Below are positions 46,944-55,763 of a DNA stretch of 64,000 nucleotides, one piece after another. The DNA lies in assembly GCA_018242585.1 (NCBI GenBank), contig JAFEBQ010000010.1:1-64000 (forward strand), written 5' to 3'. The notes under the pieces were generated by a model. It was not told the DNA's origin, did not search any database, and worked only from the letters and a program-made list of their open reading frames with translations. Each line of letters starts with the position of its first letter. Positions within the stretch are counted from its first letter, which is position 1. A program made the position numbers and the translations under genes. Origin of the DNA: Planctomycetota bacterium (GTDB lineage Bacteria; Planctomycetota; Planctomycetia; Pirellulales; PNKZ01).

Positions 46944-48308
46944 TCACACGTCGCGCAATAATCCCGGCGCTGGCAGCTTGTAATACCCCTCGGCGCTGGG
47001 CAGCGTCAGCGGCATGGTGTCCCAGCCGGTAATCTGCTCGGGCATCAGCGTCTTGGTCGACTTGAAACCCTCGTCCCAGGTCACCGTTCGCCCGGTGTAC
47101 GTCGCCATTCGGCCCAGAATGGCCGTCATCGTCGCCGCGGCTCCGCTCTCGGTCTCGTTGTGGGGCGTATTGTTGCGGATGGCCGCGAACAGCGCGTCGT
47201 GCTCCAACTGGTACGGGTTTTGATTGCTGGCCTCCTTGGCATTGCCCCGCGGACGCGGATAGCGCCACTCCTCGCCGCTCGATTGGATTTTCGCGCCGCT
47301 GACGTCGGCCGTGCCGCGGCTGCCGACGGCGAACTCGCCCACCAATGGCTCGCAGCCGGTGATCTGCCGGCAGAAGCTGAACATTTTGAGGCCGCTCGGG
47401 TACGTGTATTCCACCGAGTGGTGGTCAAAAATGTCGCCAAAGTCCTTGCCGGTTCGCATCTGCCGGCCCCCCATGCCAACGGCCGCGACCGGCGTGGCCC
47501 CCAGCAGCCAGTTGCAAACGTCCAGGTTGTGGACGTGCTGCTCGACGATGTGATCGCCGCTGAGCCAGTGGAAGAAGTACCAGTTGCGGACCTGGTATTC
47601 CATTTCGGTCAGGCCGTCGTGCGTGACCGGCGACTTGATCGTGCCGCCGTTCCAGTAGCAGCGCAGTCCCAGCACGTCGCCAATCGCGCCGTTGCGCAGC
47701 CGGTCAATCGTTTCGAGATACTTCGGCTCGTGGTGGCGTTGCAGGCCGACGCCGACCTTAAGCCCCTTCTCTTGGGCGACCTTGCCGGCGGCCAGCACTC
47801 GGCGCACGCCCGGCGCGTCGGCGGCGACGGGCTTTTCCATGAACACGTGTTTGCCGCGCTCGACGGCATATTCAAAGTGGGCCGGCCGGAAACCCGGCGG
47901 CCCGCACAAGATGGCGACGTCGGCGGCGTCGATGGCTTGCTTGTAGGCGTTGAGCCCGACGAATTGCCGGTCGGTGGCCACGTCGACCCGCTCGCCGATG
48001 GCTTGCGGCACCGACGTGCGGATCATCGTTCCACCATCGCGGAACGCCTTCAGGCACTGCTCGACCCGATCGGAAAATGCGTCGGCCACCGCCCACAGCT
48101 TCACCGGCCCGGCCGTCTGTAAAGCGTTGACGACCGCGCCGGTCCCGCGATTGCCACAGCCGATCAGTGCGACCTTGATCGTCTCGTCAGCGCCGGCATG
48201 GACCGGCCGCGCCAGCGAAGCGATCGACACGGCGGCGGCCGCGGTGGTCGCCCCCTGCAAGAACCGGCGGCGCGAAGGACCAGAACAACGGGGCGATAGT
48301 GCGGACAT
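46944..48308 (-). CDS. Tat-exported Gfo/Idh/MocA-family oxidoreductase
   Basis: The ATG at 48308 gives 454 aa with a Tat signal (SRRRFLQGATTAAAAVSIAS then LARPVHA); the longer upstream reading lacks sense. The Rossmann motif VALIGCGNRGTG follows at once. The conserved catalytic-region EKPVAADAPGVRRVL contains the EKP motif of the family, and the C-terminal half has the alpha/beta domain with HNLDVCNWLLGATPVAAVGMGGRQ. Members oxidise or isomerise sugars with tightly bound NAD(H). Export of a folded NAD enzyme by Tat is common in planctomycetes. It faces kinase 1 tail to tail. Confidence 0.92.
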   Translation of the reverse strand: MSALSPRCSGPSRRRFLQGATTAAAAVSIASLARPVHAGADETIKVALIGCGNRGTGAVVNALQTAGPVKLWAVADAFSDRVEQCLKAFRDGGTMIRTSVPQAIGERVDVATDRQFVGLNAYKQAIDAADVAILCGPPGFRPAHFEYAVERGKHVFMEKPVAADAPGVRRVLAAGKVAQEKGLKVGVGLQRHHEPKYLETIDRLRNGAIGDVLGLRCYWNGGTIKSPVTHDGLTEMEYQVRNWYFFHWLSGDHIVEQHVHNLDVCNWLLGATPVAAVGMGGRQMRTGKDFGDIFDHHSVEYTYPSGLKMFSFCRQITGCEPLVGEFAVGSRGTADVSGAKIQSSGEEWRYPRPRGNAKEASNQNPYQLEHDALFAAIRNNTPHNETESGAAATMTAILGRMATYTGRTVTWDEGFKSTKTLMPEQITGWDTMPLTLPSAEGYYKLPAPGLLRDV

Positions 48309-48732
48309 GCGTGCGGCTCCGGTGGGCGGGAAGTGGGGCGAGTGCGTACCGATCCTGAGCATAAGACGAACCGCGGGGCCGCACAAACTTCTTTCGCGTA
48401 ACCATCGCAAAGCCCAGCATTTTACGGGCGATTCTTGCTCAGCGGCCGAAACCAAGACACCGATCAACGTCTTGTTCATTGGCAAGAGCCCCAAGGGGCT
48501 GCCGGGCAACTTCGCTGGCCTTGGTGAAGATCAGGCCCGCCGCCTGCAAGCTGTCGCCTGGCAAATGGCCCGGAAGTAGTTGACGGCCGCAGGATTGCTC
48601 CCCTCGCCCCTTGTGGGAGAGGGGTTGGGGGTGAGGGGTAAGCGGCTTTCACGGGATCCGCCCGCGCTGTTAATTCCTCCGGCGGCCTGCGGTTTCTCTC
48701 TTGGCAAGTAACGGGGGCCAAGGGAGGTCATC
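48309..48732. other. Intergenic region with a possible gene remnant and a repeat
   Basis: This gap is 424 bases. On the plus strand, 48460-48579 reads INVLFIGKSPKGLPGNFAGL followed by GEDQARRLQAVAWQMARK and a stop. It looks like a real protein C-terminus with no gene upstream, so it may be a remnant of a deleted gene. A GC-rich inverted-repeat unit at 48601-48640 is related to the copy near 36528. GGGAGG just before 48733 serves the next gene. Confidence 0.35.
48601..48640 (+). repeat. GC-rich dispersed repeat copy
   Basis: CCCTCGCCCCTTGTGGGAGA and the following GGGGTTGGGGGTGAGGGG form an imperfect GC-rich hairpin unit. It matches the reverse complement of the unit at 36528-36554. It lies between a gene remnant and the DUF2071 gene. 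Confidence 0.6.
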
Positions 48733-49488
48733 ATGAGGCTGCCAGTCGTCGAAGGTCTGATCGAGCGGCGTATCCTGGTCAACTTTCGCGTCGACCCGGC
48801 GGTGCTCGCACGCCAGTTGCCGGCCCCCTTCCGGCCGAAGCTGGTCGCCGACCATGCACTCGCCGGCATCTGTTTGATCCGGTTGGGCGACGTGCGGCCG
48901 CGTGGGCTGCCGCGCGCGTTGGGCGTCTCGTCCGAGAACGCCGCCCACCGGATCGCCGTCCAGTGGGACGAGGACGGCGTTTATCGAGAAGGTGTCTTCG
49001 TGACCCGGCGCGACACCAATTCGCGATTCAATACCTGGGTCGGCGGCCGGCTGTTCCCCGGCGTTCATCATCACGCCAGAATCGCGAGCGAAGAAACGAG
49101 CGGCCGCTACCGCGTGAAACTCGACAGCGATGATCGGGCGGTGCGCTTGCTGGTCGACGCGCACGTCGCCAGCGAATGGCCCGGCCGATCGGTCTTTCCG
49201 ACGCTCGCCGAGGCGTCGGCGTTCTTCGCCACCGGCTCGCTTGGCTACTCCCCGGCCCTCAGCCCGGGCGCGTTCGACGGCCTGGAGCTATCTTGCCGCA
49301 CGTGGTCGATGACGCCATTGGTCGTGAACCGCATTGAGTCAAGCATATTTGCTGACAGCAATCGGTTTCCCACCGGCTCGGTCGAATTCGACTCTGCACT
49401 TCTGATGTGCAACATCCCGCACGAGTGGCGGCAGCGTCCCGTCATCACCAACACCCCGTCACTCCAAGGCGCTGCTGGCACCTGCTAG
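48733..49488 (+). CDS. DUF2071 family protein (YqjF-like)
   Basis: The ATG at 48733 follows GGGAGG at ideal spacing. The 251-aa protein begins with the DUF2071 pattern (RRILVNFRVDPAVLARQLPA then PFRPKLV and AGICLIRLGDVRPRGLP). This is followed by YREGVFVTRRDTNSRFNTWV and the family's beta-rich, acetoacetate-decarboxylase-like core. No signal or membrane segment is present. The biochemical role of the family is not established; the gene appears intact and stands alone. Confidence 0.85.
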   Translation: MRLPVVEGLIERRILVNFRVDPAVLARQLPAPFRPKLVADHALAGICLIRLGDVRPRGLPRALGVSSENAAHRIAVQWDEDGVYREGVFVTRRDTNSRFNTWVGGRLFPGVHHHARIASEETSGRYRVKLDSDDRAVRLLVDAHVASEWPGRSVFPTLAEASAFFATGSLGYSPALSPGAFDGLELSCRTWSMTPLVVNRIESSIFADSNRFPTGSVEFDSALLMCNIPHEWRQRPVITNTPSLQGAAGTC

Positions 49489-49596
49489 CTGCTGGCGCGA
49501 ATTAATTCCGGTCAAGTATTCTTTGCCGCCTAGGCAAACTTTGCCGATTAGAGAATGGGGCTTTGTTCCGCCGGTCTCTCATTGCGCAGAATCGCC

Positions 49597-50919
49597 ATGC
49601 AACGATGCAAGCACTTGTCGCTGGTCCTGGTTGCCCTCTTTTGCTCGGGCACGCTGGCCGCTGAGCCGTATCGCGGCCAACCGATCCGCTCGCGCCGCTC
49701 GGCCAAGCCGGTGCCAACTCGGGCCACGGCAGCGCGACCGGCCATGCCGCCGATCCCCGCGCCCGACGATTACGCCGACGAAGGAGATCAACAGCCCGCG
49801 ATCTCGGAACCGTCGGCGGGCGATCGCTTCATCAAGTCGTGTCTCGACGCCGAGGCTACGGCCGCGCAGCGCCAGCCCAACTCGCGGCGTTCGCGCCCGA
49901 CGTATTATCCGACCACTCCGGTCGCGTATGAAGAAGAGACGCCGCCCGCCACGCCGCTCGAAACGAGCGGTGATGTCCGTGACGAATACGATCCTTGCCC
50001 CGACTGCGGCCCCCAGGGAATCCGCTGCGGCGACTGTGATCGCTGGGTAGTCCAGGCCGACGCCATGTGGCTGCAAGCCACGTTCCATTCATCAACCTTG
50101 GCCTATACGCAAGACGGCACGGGCGCACAGGTCGACTCGCTGCGCGTCAATAGCCCGTTGAGCTATCAACCCAGCGTGCGGATTCGCATCGCTCGACAGA
50201 TCAATTACCGGACCACGATCGAAGGCATCTTTTACGGCGCTCAACAGTGGTCGGCTAGCGGTGTGCTCACACCCGACCCGGGCGGCGCTAACAGCGTCTT
50301 CTCACGCTCCCTGCAAACGCCTGGTATTCTCGGCGGCCTGAGTGGGCCGGCCAGCTACAACTATGGCGCGAACTTTTACAACGCTGAATTGAACCAGCGT
50401 GTTGCCATCCACGACCGGTTGTGGACCGTCTCGATCCTCTCGGGCGTTCGCTATGTCCAGTGGAACGACCGGGCCAACCTGACGGCCGTTGACCCAGTGT
50501 TTGGCGGCGTCGAAAGCGTCAATGCCCGAGCGTACAACTACTCGATCGGCCCGCAACTTGGCTTGGGATTCTTCCGGCAATGGTCGCGGGTGCGATTCAA
50601 TGCCGACTTCAAGGGAGCGATGCTGTTCGATTGGTACACGCTGCAACTCAGCAATACGAACTCGACGGGCCTTCAACCGGGCGGTATCCCGGCAATCAGG
50701 CCAATCAATGCCCACACACGCCAATCGGCCGTGTCGGGCGCTGTCGATTTGTTCGCCAACGCCACGTACCAGGTGACGTCAAACATCGCCGTCCGGGGCG
50801 GGTATCAGTTGCTCTACCTGCCCGGCATGGCGATGTCGCAAGAGCAGTTCGGCGGCTTCACTCGCCACGGCTCGCCATTCTTGCACGGCCCGGCCATCGG
50901 CCTGGAATGGCAACGGTGA
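49597..50919 (+). CDS. BBP7-type outer-membrane beta-barrel protein
   Basis: The ATG at 49597 gives a clean signal peptide (MQRCKHLSLVLVALFCSGTL then AA), so it is preferred over 49555; the protein is 440 aa. A disordered basic and Pro-rich region of about 120 residues follows, then DPCPDCGPQGIRCGDCDRWV with two CxxC-like pairs. After WVVQADAMWLQATF come alternating beta strands up to the C-terminus (LFANATYQVTSNIAVRGGYQ, IGLEWQR). This matches the planctomycete BBP7 barrel family. The function of the barrel is unknown; transport or surface anchoring is possible. Confidence 0.85.
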   Translation: MQRCKHLSLVLVALFCSGTLAAEPYRGQPIRSRRSAKPVPTRATAARPAMPPIPAPDDYADEGDQQPAISEPSAGDRFIKSCLDAEATAAQRQPNSRRSRPTYYPTTPVAYEEETPPATPLETSGDVRDEYDPCPDCGPQGIRCGDCDRWVVQADAMWLQATFHSSTLAYTQDGTGAQVDSLRVNSPLSYQPSVRIRIARQINYRTTIEGIFYGAQQWSASGVLTPDPGGANSVFSRSLQTPGILGGLSGPASYNYGANFYNAELNQRVAIHDRLWTVSILSGVRYVQWNDRANLTAVDPVFGGVESVNARAYNYSIGPQLGLGFFRQWSRVRFNADFKGAMLFDWYTLQLSNTNSTGLQPGGIPAIRPINAHTRQSAVSGAVDLFANATYQVTSNIAVRGGYQLLYLPGMAMSQEQFGGFTRHGSPFLHGPAIGLEWQR

Positions 50920-50968
50920 CGTTGACCGTTTGCGACCGTAATTACTTGGCTCATTGGCCTTGATATCG

Positions 50969-51080
50969 GGTGGCCCGGACAACTTGCTTGTCCGGGCGGC
51001 GCAGCCGCAAGAGGGCGAGAAACGACCTCGCCACCCTCATGCCGCTCGCGCGACACCGACAACAAGTTGTCGGTGCTACC
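50969..51080 (+). repeat. 112-bp element with hairpin-forming inverted terminal repeats
   Basis: The left end is GGTGGC then CCCGGACAA-cttgc-TTGTCCGGG (50974-50996). The right end is CACCGACAAC-aa-GTTGTCGGTG (51054-51075) then CTACC. Read inward, both ends give GGTRGC..CGACAACTTG and a GCGC-rich inner part, so they form terminal inverted repeats of about 40 bases. The short GC-rich centre has no coding potential. It fills the space between the BBP7 gene and the convergent methyltransferase gene, where its hairpins could end both transcripts. A solo end of the family is at 36625-36670. Confidence 0.8.
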
Positions 51081-51082
51081 TC

Positions 51083-52228
51083 TTATCTTGTACCGCTGGC
51101 GACATAGTACGATTTTGACTCGACGATCTTCACGTCGTCGAACCAGCGGGGCATCTGCTCGGCATACCAATCGGGCGTCTTGGTGACGACCCACACTCGG
51201 CCGCCGGAGCGCAACGACTCGTGTGCCGCGCGCAGGAAGTGCTCGGCAATCCGAAACGACGCATAGTACGGCGGATTGGCGAGCGCCATGTCGTACGCGC
51301 CCACCCCTTGGTACGGCCCGTGGGCGTTCAACTCGGCCGTGACGTTTGTCAATTGATTCCGCGCCGCGCCGCGCAACGTACACTCGACAGCCCGGGCGTT
51401 GGAGTCAACGGCGTGAACCGTGACGCCTGTCGCTCGCAGCGCCGCGGCCAGCGCCACCGTCCCCGAGCCGCAGCCAATGTCGATCACACGCTGCCCGGGC
51501 CGCACGTCCATCTGGGCCAGCAACTGCCGCGCGCCCGGATCAATCCGCCGGTGGGCAAAGACGCCCGGCCGGCTATACGCCCGGATTAAATGCCCGCGAT
51601 CGCGAAAGGCAAACTCACACGCATGGTTCTTCAATTTCCTAAGCGGCCCGGACTTGGTCGCGACGTAGGCGGTCCCCAGCGGCAACTCGTGCCGGCGAAC
51701 CGCGTCAAACCGTTTGCCCAGTTCTTCGCCAAGCCAACGGTCACGGCGATTGTCAGTCGAGGTCAGCAGTCGGCCTCCAACTGCAAGCCGTTCGTGGCCT
51801 TGCTGGATCAGCTCGCGTGCCAGGTCCGCCTCACCGCCCGAGGAGGTGGGGATCGCGACAACGTCGACTTCGCCGGTGGGGAAATCGGCGTTGCAGATGA
51901 TCTTGAGTGCGCTGGCACCCGCCGCCGAGGTGTCTTGTACGACAGCCTCGCTGGCCAATGCTGCCCGATATTGGTCGAGAAACCAGCAGGTCACCTCGCG
52001 CCGGCCGGCGGCGGTGGCGGCCCGAGCCAACTGCGCACGTCCCAGCGAAGTACATAGCACCCGCTCCCCCGCAACGTCCGGCAGCAGTCCGATTAGCAAC
52101 TGCTCCGACGCCAGGGCCGACAACTGCGCGGCCGATAATCCTGCTACTTCCTCGTCGAATTCGTCGGTCACCGCGATTGCATCCAACTCTGAACAGGTGC
52201 AGTAGCAACGGCCGGGACGCGAAGCCAT
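51083..52228 (-). CDS. RsmC/RlmG-like class I SAM-dependent methyltransferase
   Basis: The 381-aa protein has two halves, as in RsmC/RlmG. The N-terminal half (about residues 1-190) is a degenerate Rossmann-like domain, and the C-terminal half is a functional SAM domain with VIDIGCGSGTVALAAALRAT at about 240-260. The catalytic motif ANPPYY corresponds to NPPFH in RsmC, so it probably methylates guanine N2 of rRNA. The Phe-to-Tyr and His-to-Tyr differences make the exact target uncertain. A Cys-rich N-terminus (CYCTC) is unusual. Its 3' end touches the repeat element, and only 47 bases separate its start from the divergent esterase remnant. Confidence 0.87.
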   Translation of the reverse strand: MASRPGRCYCTCSELDAIAVTDEFDEEVAGLSAAQLSALASEQLLIGLLPDVAGERVLCTSLGRAQLARAATAAGRREVTCWFLDQYRAALASEAVVQDTSAAGASALKIICNADFPTGEVDVVAIPTSSGGEADLARELIQQGHERLAVGGRLLTSTDNRRDRWLGEELGKRFDAVRRHELPLGTAYVATKSGPLRKLKNHACEFAFRDRGHLIRAYSRPGVFAHRRIDPGARQLLAQMDVRPGQRVIDIGCGSGTVALAAALRATGVTVHAVDSNARAVECTLRGAARNQLTNVTAELNAHGPYQGVGAYDMALANPPYYASFRIAEHFLRAAHESLRSGGRVWVVTKTPDWYAEQMPRWFDDVKIVESKSYYVASGTR

Positions 52229-52275
52229 AATTGCCCCAGTCGCGTCGCCCTTCTCTTCTATACCTGAATCGCACG

Positions 52276-52488
52276 ATGTTCTCCACCGCTACGCTGCTGC
52301 TTCTCGTGATCGCCAACCCGTTGGCGGCCGGCGACCATTCGCGCACGTTGAAGGTGGGCGAGATCGAAGGGGGCGGCCACACCTGGCCCGGCAAGCCGCC
52401 GCGAATCAATTTCCTGGGGCCGACCACGGAAGACATCTCGGCCAACGGCCTGATGTGGGAGTTCTTCGAGCGGCATCCGATGAAGTGA
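52276..52488 (+). pseudogene. Internally deleted PHB-depolymerase-like esterase gene
   Basis: The 70-codon frame from 52276 has a signal peptide (MFSTATLLLLVIANPLAA) and GDHSRTLKVG, the usual start of planctomycete LpqC/PHB-depolymerase-like esterases. It then jumps directly to EIEGGGHTWPGKPPRINFLG and ends PTTEDISANGLMWEFFERHP followed by MK, the typical C-terminus with the catalytic His. About 200-250 residues, including the nucleophile Ser region, are missing. The reading frame is preserved across the junction and the stop is intact. It could be transcribed as a short secreted peptide, but enzymatic activity is not expected. Confidence 0.75.
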
Positions 52489-52563
52489 CGCTTGCCAGTT
52501 CGCCACGCGCTGCGCCGCGATTGGAACGCGCCACACGCTCACAAGAGCTACTCTAGCCGCGCC

Positions 52564-54774
52564 CTACCGCCCGTCGAAGACCATCGTTTCGGCTGGTGGC
52601 CTGGTGTCGATCGAGCGCTTCGCGTCGGGCACCGGCGCGTCGAGCGTGGCGTCCATGTCGGTTGGCAGCCCGGCCCACCAGGCTTCGGCGTCGGCGCGCG
52701 TCCAAGGTTTTGTCAGCCGGCACTGGGACAACAACTCGGCCAGTTCCTCGGCCGATTGGGGGCGGGCCTCCTTGTTCTTGGCCAGGCAGCGGTGAATCAA
52801 TGCTTCGAGGTCCGGTGAAATCGGCCCCGGCGTGCGCGACGAAAGTGGCGGCGGCGCTTGAGTCAGATGTTGATGGCAGACCTCCATCACGTTTTTGCCG
52901 TCAAAGATGTTCTGGCCGCAGAGCAGAAAATAGCCGACCGCGCCAATCGCGTACAAATCGCTGCGAGCGTCAACCGCGTCAGGCGTGTTCACCGCCTCGG
53001 GAGACATGAAGTGGGGCGTCCCCACGAACGAATACGCCTTGGTCACCGCGGCGTCCCCCAGCGACGCGATCGTTTTCACCAACCCGAAGTCCAGCACCTT
53101 GAGCACGTCGAACTGTCGCCCGCGGCGATTCAACAGCAAGTTGGCGGGCTTGATGTCCCGATGGATCAGCCCGCAGGCGTGGGCCTCGGCCAATGAACCG
53201 CACAGTTGTCGAAGTATCTCGACGACGCGTCCCTCGGGCTGAGGGCCAAACTTGCGGACCAGCACGTCGAGCGGAATGCCGTCGAGGTACTCCATCACGT
53301 AATAGAACACCCCTTGCGCCGTGCGGCCGTAGTCGTAAATCGCAATCGTGTTCGGATGAGTCAGTTGGCTGGTCAACTGGACTTCGCGTTCAAAGCGGGC
53401 CAGCGCCTCGTCGGAGTTGACCTGCGGGTGCATCAGCTTGACGGCCGTCGGGCGGCGCAGCAGCGCGTGGCGCGCTTGGTAGACCGCCCCCATCGCTCCT
53501 TCGCCCAGTTTGCGCTCCAGGGTGTATTGGCCAAGCTGTTTGGTTTCGACCTCGGCCACGCGCAACGCCAGCCGCAACCGCGACGCCCAGAGCACGGCAA
53601 TCAGCATCCCAAAGCCAGTCAACACCAACAGCGCGAAGACCACGCCGAAGGCGACCTGCACGTAGCGCAGCGGTTCGAAGGCTTCGGCGTAGTCAACCTG
53701 GGTAGCGACGCCAAAGTTGTAGGCGGGCAACCAGCGCCACGCGCCGATCACCGGCACGCCGCGATAATCGCGGCTGCCGTCGACATCGACACCATCCCGG
53801 CCCGCGGTCGCTTCGCTGGCAATATGCGTCAATGGTCGCTCGACGCCGACGGGCGTGCGCGCGCCGCTGGCCAAATCGACCAGCGGATCGCGCAGCCGCA
53901 ACGTGAGAATCGACTGGGCGTCTTCATCGTCGGGCAACAAGCCAAGTTGCTTCAGTCGGCCATCGAACCGGCTCGACGACAGCAGCAGCCCATCACGATT
54001 GAACGCATAAGACTCGCCGCTGGCGCCGAACTGGGCGGTGTTGAGGATCTTGGTGAACTCGACCTCGGGAATGATTCGCATGCAGAGCGCGGCGATGACT
54101 TTGCCCGCTTCGTTCCTCACTGGCCCACAGGCGAACATCGTCGGCACCCCCGACCGCAAGCGGCCACGCCGATCGGGCAGAAACGCCGCGCTGGGAATCG
54201 GCTGGGACACGGTCGGCTCGCCGGCCAGGGCTTTGCGCAGCCAACCGACTTCGGGGTAAATATCGCTCATCGTCTTGCCGACCGTTTCGTCGTGCTTCGA
54301 CGCGAGGACGCGGCCGGCGGGGTTCACGATGGTAAAGCCGTTGTGCCTGGCGGTGATACGGGGCGTGCCCAGCAACGTGCGCACGCGCGCCAACTCGGGC
54401 GCCTGCAACAGCTCGACGGTCGTGGCCTGTCGCTCGCCCAGGGCCAGCAGCCCCGCGATGTCCTCGACCAGTTCGCCGTTCTCGGCCAGTTCGGCGACGT
54501 TGTCGCTCTGCTCGCGCAGCCAGAAATCGAGCGCCGTCAGGTCAGCCTTGAGAATGGTGTTCAATTCTTCGGCCAGCTTGGCCTCGAGACTGTTCTCGAC
54601 CGTCCGATAAAGCAGCCACCCCACCACGGCCAGCACCACGGCAGTCACTACGGGGCCAATCCAGGCTTGTTGTCGCAGTGTCCGCGCCGCCCCCTGCAGC
54701 GACGTCCCGCGGCTCAGCGAGCGCACCGAATGAGGCAGGATTTTGAACCGTGATTGGCTGGCTTCTTGATTCAT
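52564..54774 (-). CDS. Transmembrane Ser/Thr kinase with dCache-like sensor (kinase 2)
   Basis: The 736-aa protein has a first helix at about 39-59 (IGPVVTAVVLAVVGWLLY), an extracellular region of about 300 residues with the double-Cache pattern (GFTIVNPAGRVLASKHDETV; GKVIAALCMRIIPEVEFTKI; SGESYAFNRDGLLLSSSRFD) and a second helix at about 370-396. The kinase (about 418-690) has [34 protein letters not shown] and SPEA. The topology is that of a chemoreceptor sensor fused to a kinase instead of a methyl-accepting or histidine-kinase domain. It starts 11 bases after the LamG gene stop on the same strand. The N-terminal module of the other three kinases is absent. Confidence 0.92.
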   Translation of the reverse strand: MNQEASQSRFKILPHSVRSLSRGTSLQGAARTLRQQAWIGPVVTAVVLAVVGWLLYRTVENSLEAKLAEELNTILKADLTALDFWLREQSDNVAELAENGELVEDIAGLLALGERQATTVELLQAPELARVRTLLGTPRITARHNGFTIVNPAGRVLASKHDETVGKTMSDIYPEVGWLRKALAGEPTVSQPIPSAAFLPDRRGRLRSGVPTMFACGPVRNEAGKVIAALCMRIIPEVEFTKILNTAQFGASGESYAFNRDGLLLSSSRFDGRLKQLGLLPDDEDAQSILTLRLRDPLVDLASGARTPVGVERPLTHIASEATAGRDGVDVDGSRDYRGVPVIGAWRWLPAYNFGVATQVDYAEAFEPLRYVQVAFGVVFALLVLTGFGMLIAVLWASRLRLALRVAEVETKQLGQYTLERKLGEGAMGAVYQARHALLRRPTAVKLMHPQVNSDEALARFEREVQLTSQLTHPNTIAIYDYGRTAQGVFYYVMEYLDGIPLDVLVRKFGPQPEGRVVEILRQLCGSLAEAHACGLIHRDIKPANLLLNRRGRQFDVLKVLDFGLVKTIASLGDAAVTKAYSFVGTPHFMSPEAVNTPDAVDARSDLYAIGAVGYFLLCGQNIFDGKNVMEVCHQHLTQAPPPLSSRTPGPISPDLEALIHRCLAKNKEARPQSAEELAELLSQCRLTKPWTRADAEAWWAGLPTDMDATLDAPVPDAKRSIDTRPPAETMVFDGR

Positions 54775-54785
54775 TCGCGAGAACC

Positions 54786-55628
54786 CTAGCGCAGCGTGGC
54801 AATGCCCCGTTCGAGCTTAAAGAGCTGCTCGACCTCTTGATCGCTAAGCGGTCGATCGAACACCGCCAAGTCGTCCAGGTGGCCGACGTACGAGGCGCCA
54901 AGCACCAGGGCCACCTGGGCCGGATCCCAGCCCAAGGTCAGCTCCCAATTCTCGATTCGGCCTTGCGGCTTGCCGTCGAGGTACAGGCTGCCCGATGGCT
55001 TGTGGGCTTTGTCGTTGAGGTGCGAGATCGTGAACACCACGTGCGTCCAACGCTGGCGATCGAACGGCGCGTTGGCCACTTGGACCATCGGCCGCTTCTC
55101 GAACGGAATCTGGTCCCACTGCACGCCGGTCGGATTCCAGATGTGGACCAACGGACGAATGGCATAGCGGAAGAATCGCGGCGTTTCATCCTTGGACCAC
55201 TCCAGGAAGATGAAGCCCTTTTTGCCGTCGTCACCGACGATCTGCACCGGATCGCAATAGCCGGGCTCCAGATCCTGGTCGGGCGTCAAGCGCAACCAGA
55301 CCGAGACCGTGGCGTTCCAATTCGAGTCGTTGTAGCCCAGCATGCCGACGCCGCTGAACTGCGGACGCGTCGTCCCTTTCTTGGGAAAGGAAATCGCGCC
55401 GCCGAACTTTCCCGCGCCCGAGACGAGCTGTACCTCGTCACTGGGCGCTACGGGTACAAGCTGCTGCCCCTTCTTGACGACACAATGCGTGTCCCCGCGG
55501 CTAAAGTCGGCGTCGAACGACGAATCGAACGAGGCATGAAACGTCAGCGACCGTTTCAGCGCCTGGGGGGCCTGAGCCCAAGCGACCGCGGGTACGAGAC
55601 AAGCCAAGACAGTCAGGATCGTTCGCAT
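54786..55628 (-). CDS. Secreted LamG/concanavalin-like domain protein
   Basis: The ATG at 55628 gives 280 aa with a signal peptide (MRTILTVLACLVPAVAWAQA); the earlier in-frame start at 55715 adds a second hydrophobic lead and is less likely. The mature protein is a single beta-sandwich of LamG type: LTFHASFDSSFDADFSRGD, FGGAISFPKKG, WNATVSVWLRLTPDQDLEPG and GSLYLDGKPQGRIENWELTL, ending with LDDLAVFDRPLSDQEVEQLF. Such domains bind glycans or proteins on the surface. It lies directly upstream of kinase 2, so it could be its soluble partner; this is inferred from context. Confidence 0.85.
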   Translation of the reverse strand: MRTILTVLACLVPAVAWAQAPQALKRSLTFHASFDSSFDADFSRGDTHCVVKKGQQLVPVAPSDEVQLVSGAGKFGGAISFPKKGTTRPQFSGVGMLGYNDSNWNATVSVWLRLTPDQDLEPGYCDPVQIVGDDGKKGFIFLEWSKDETPRFFRYAIRPLVHIWNPTGVQWDQIPFEKRPMVQVANAPFDRQRWTHVVFTISHLNDKAHKPSGSLYLDGKPQGRIENWELTLGWDPAQVALVLGASYVGHLDDLAVFDRPLSDQEVEQLFKLERGIATLR

Positions 55629-55763
55629 GGTGGGCACTCGCAGGAGGGAAGCAGGGCAGGAATCCAGCACGCCGGCCGTCACAATAACCGCCACCATAAC
55701 GAGCTGGCGTCGCAACGCAATGCGGGAGTTGGAAAGTTAAAGAAGGCTCGCGGCTTTCCGAGC

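Noticed and set aside
53206-54753. 515-codon plus-strand open frame opposite kinase 2
   Set aside because: Long only because of high GC; rich in Arg, His and Gln with no domain, and entirely antisense to a clear kinase gene.
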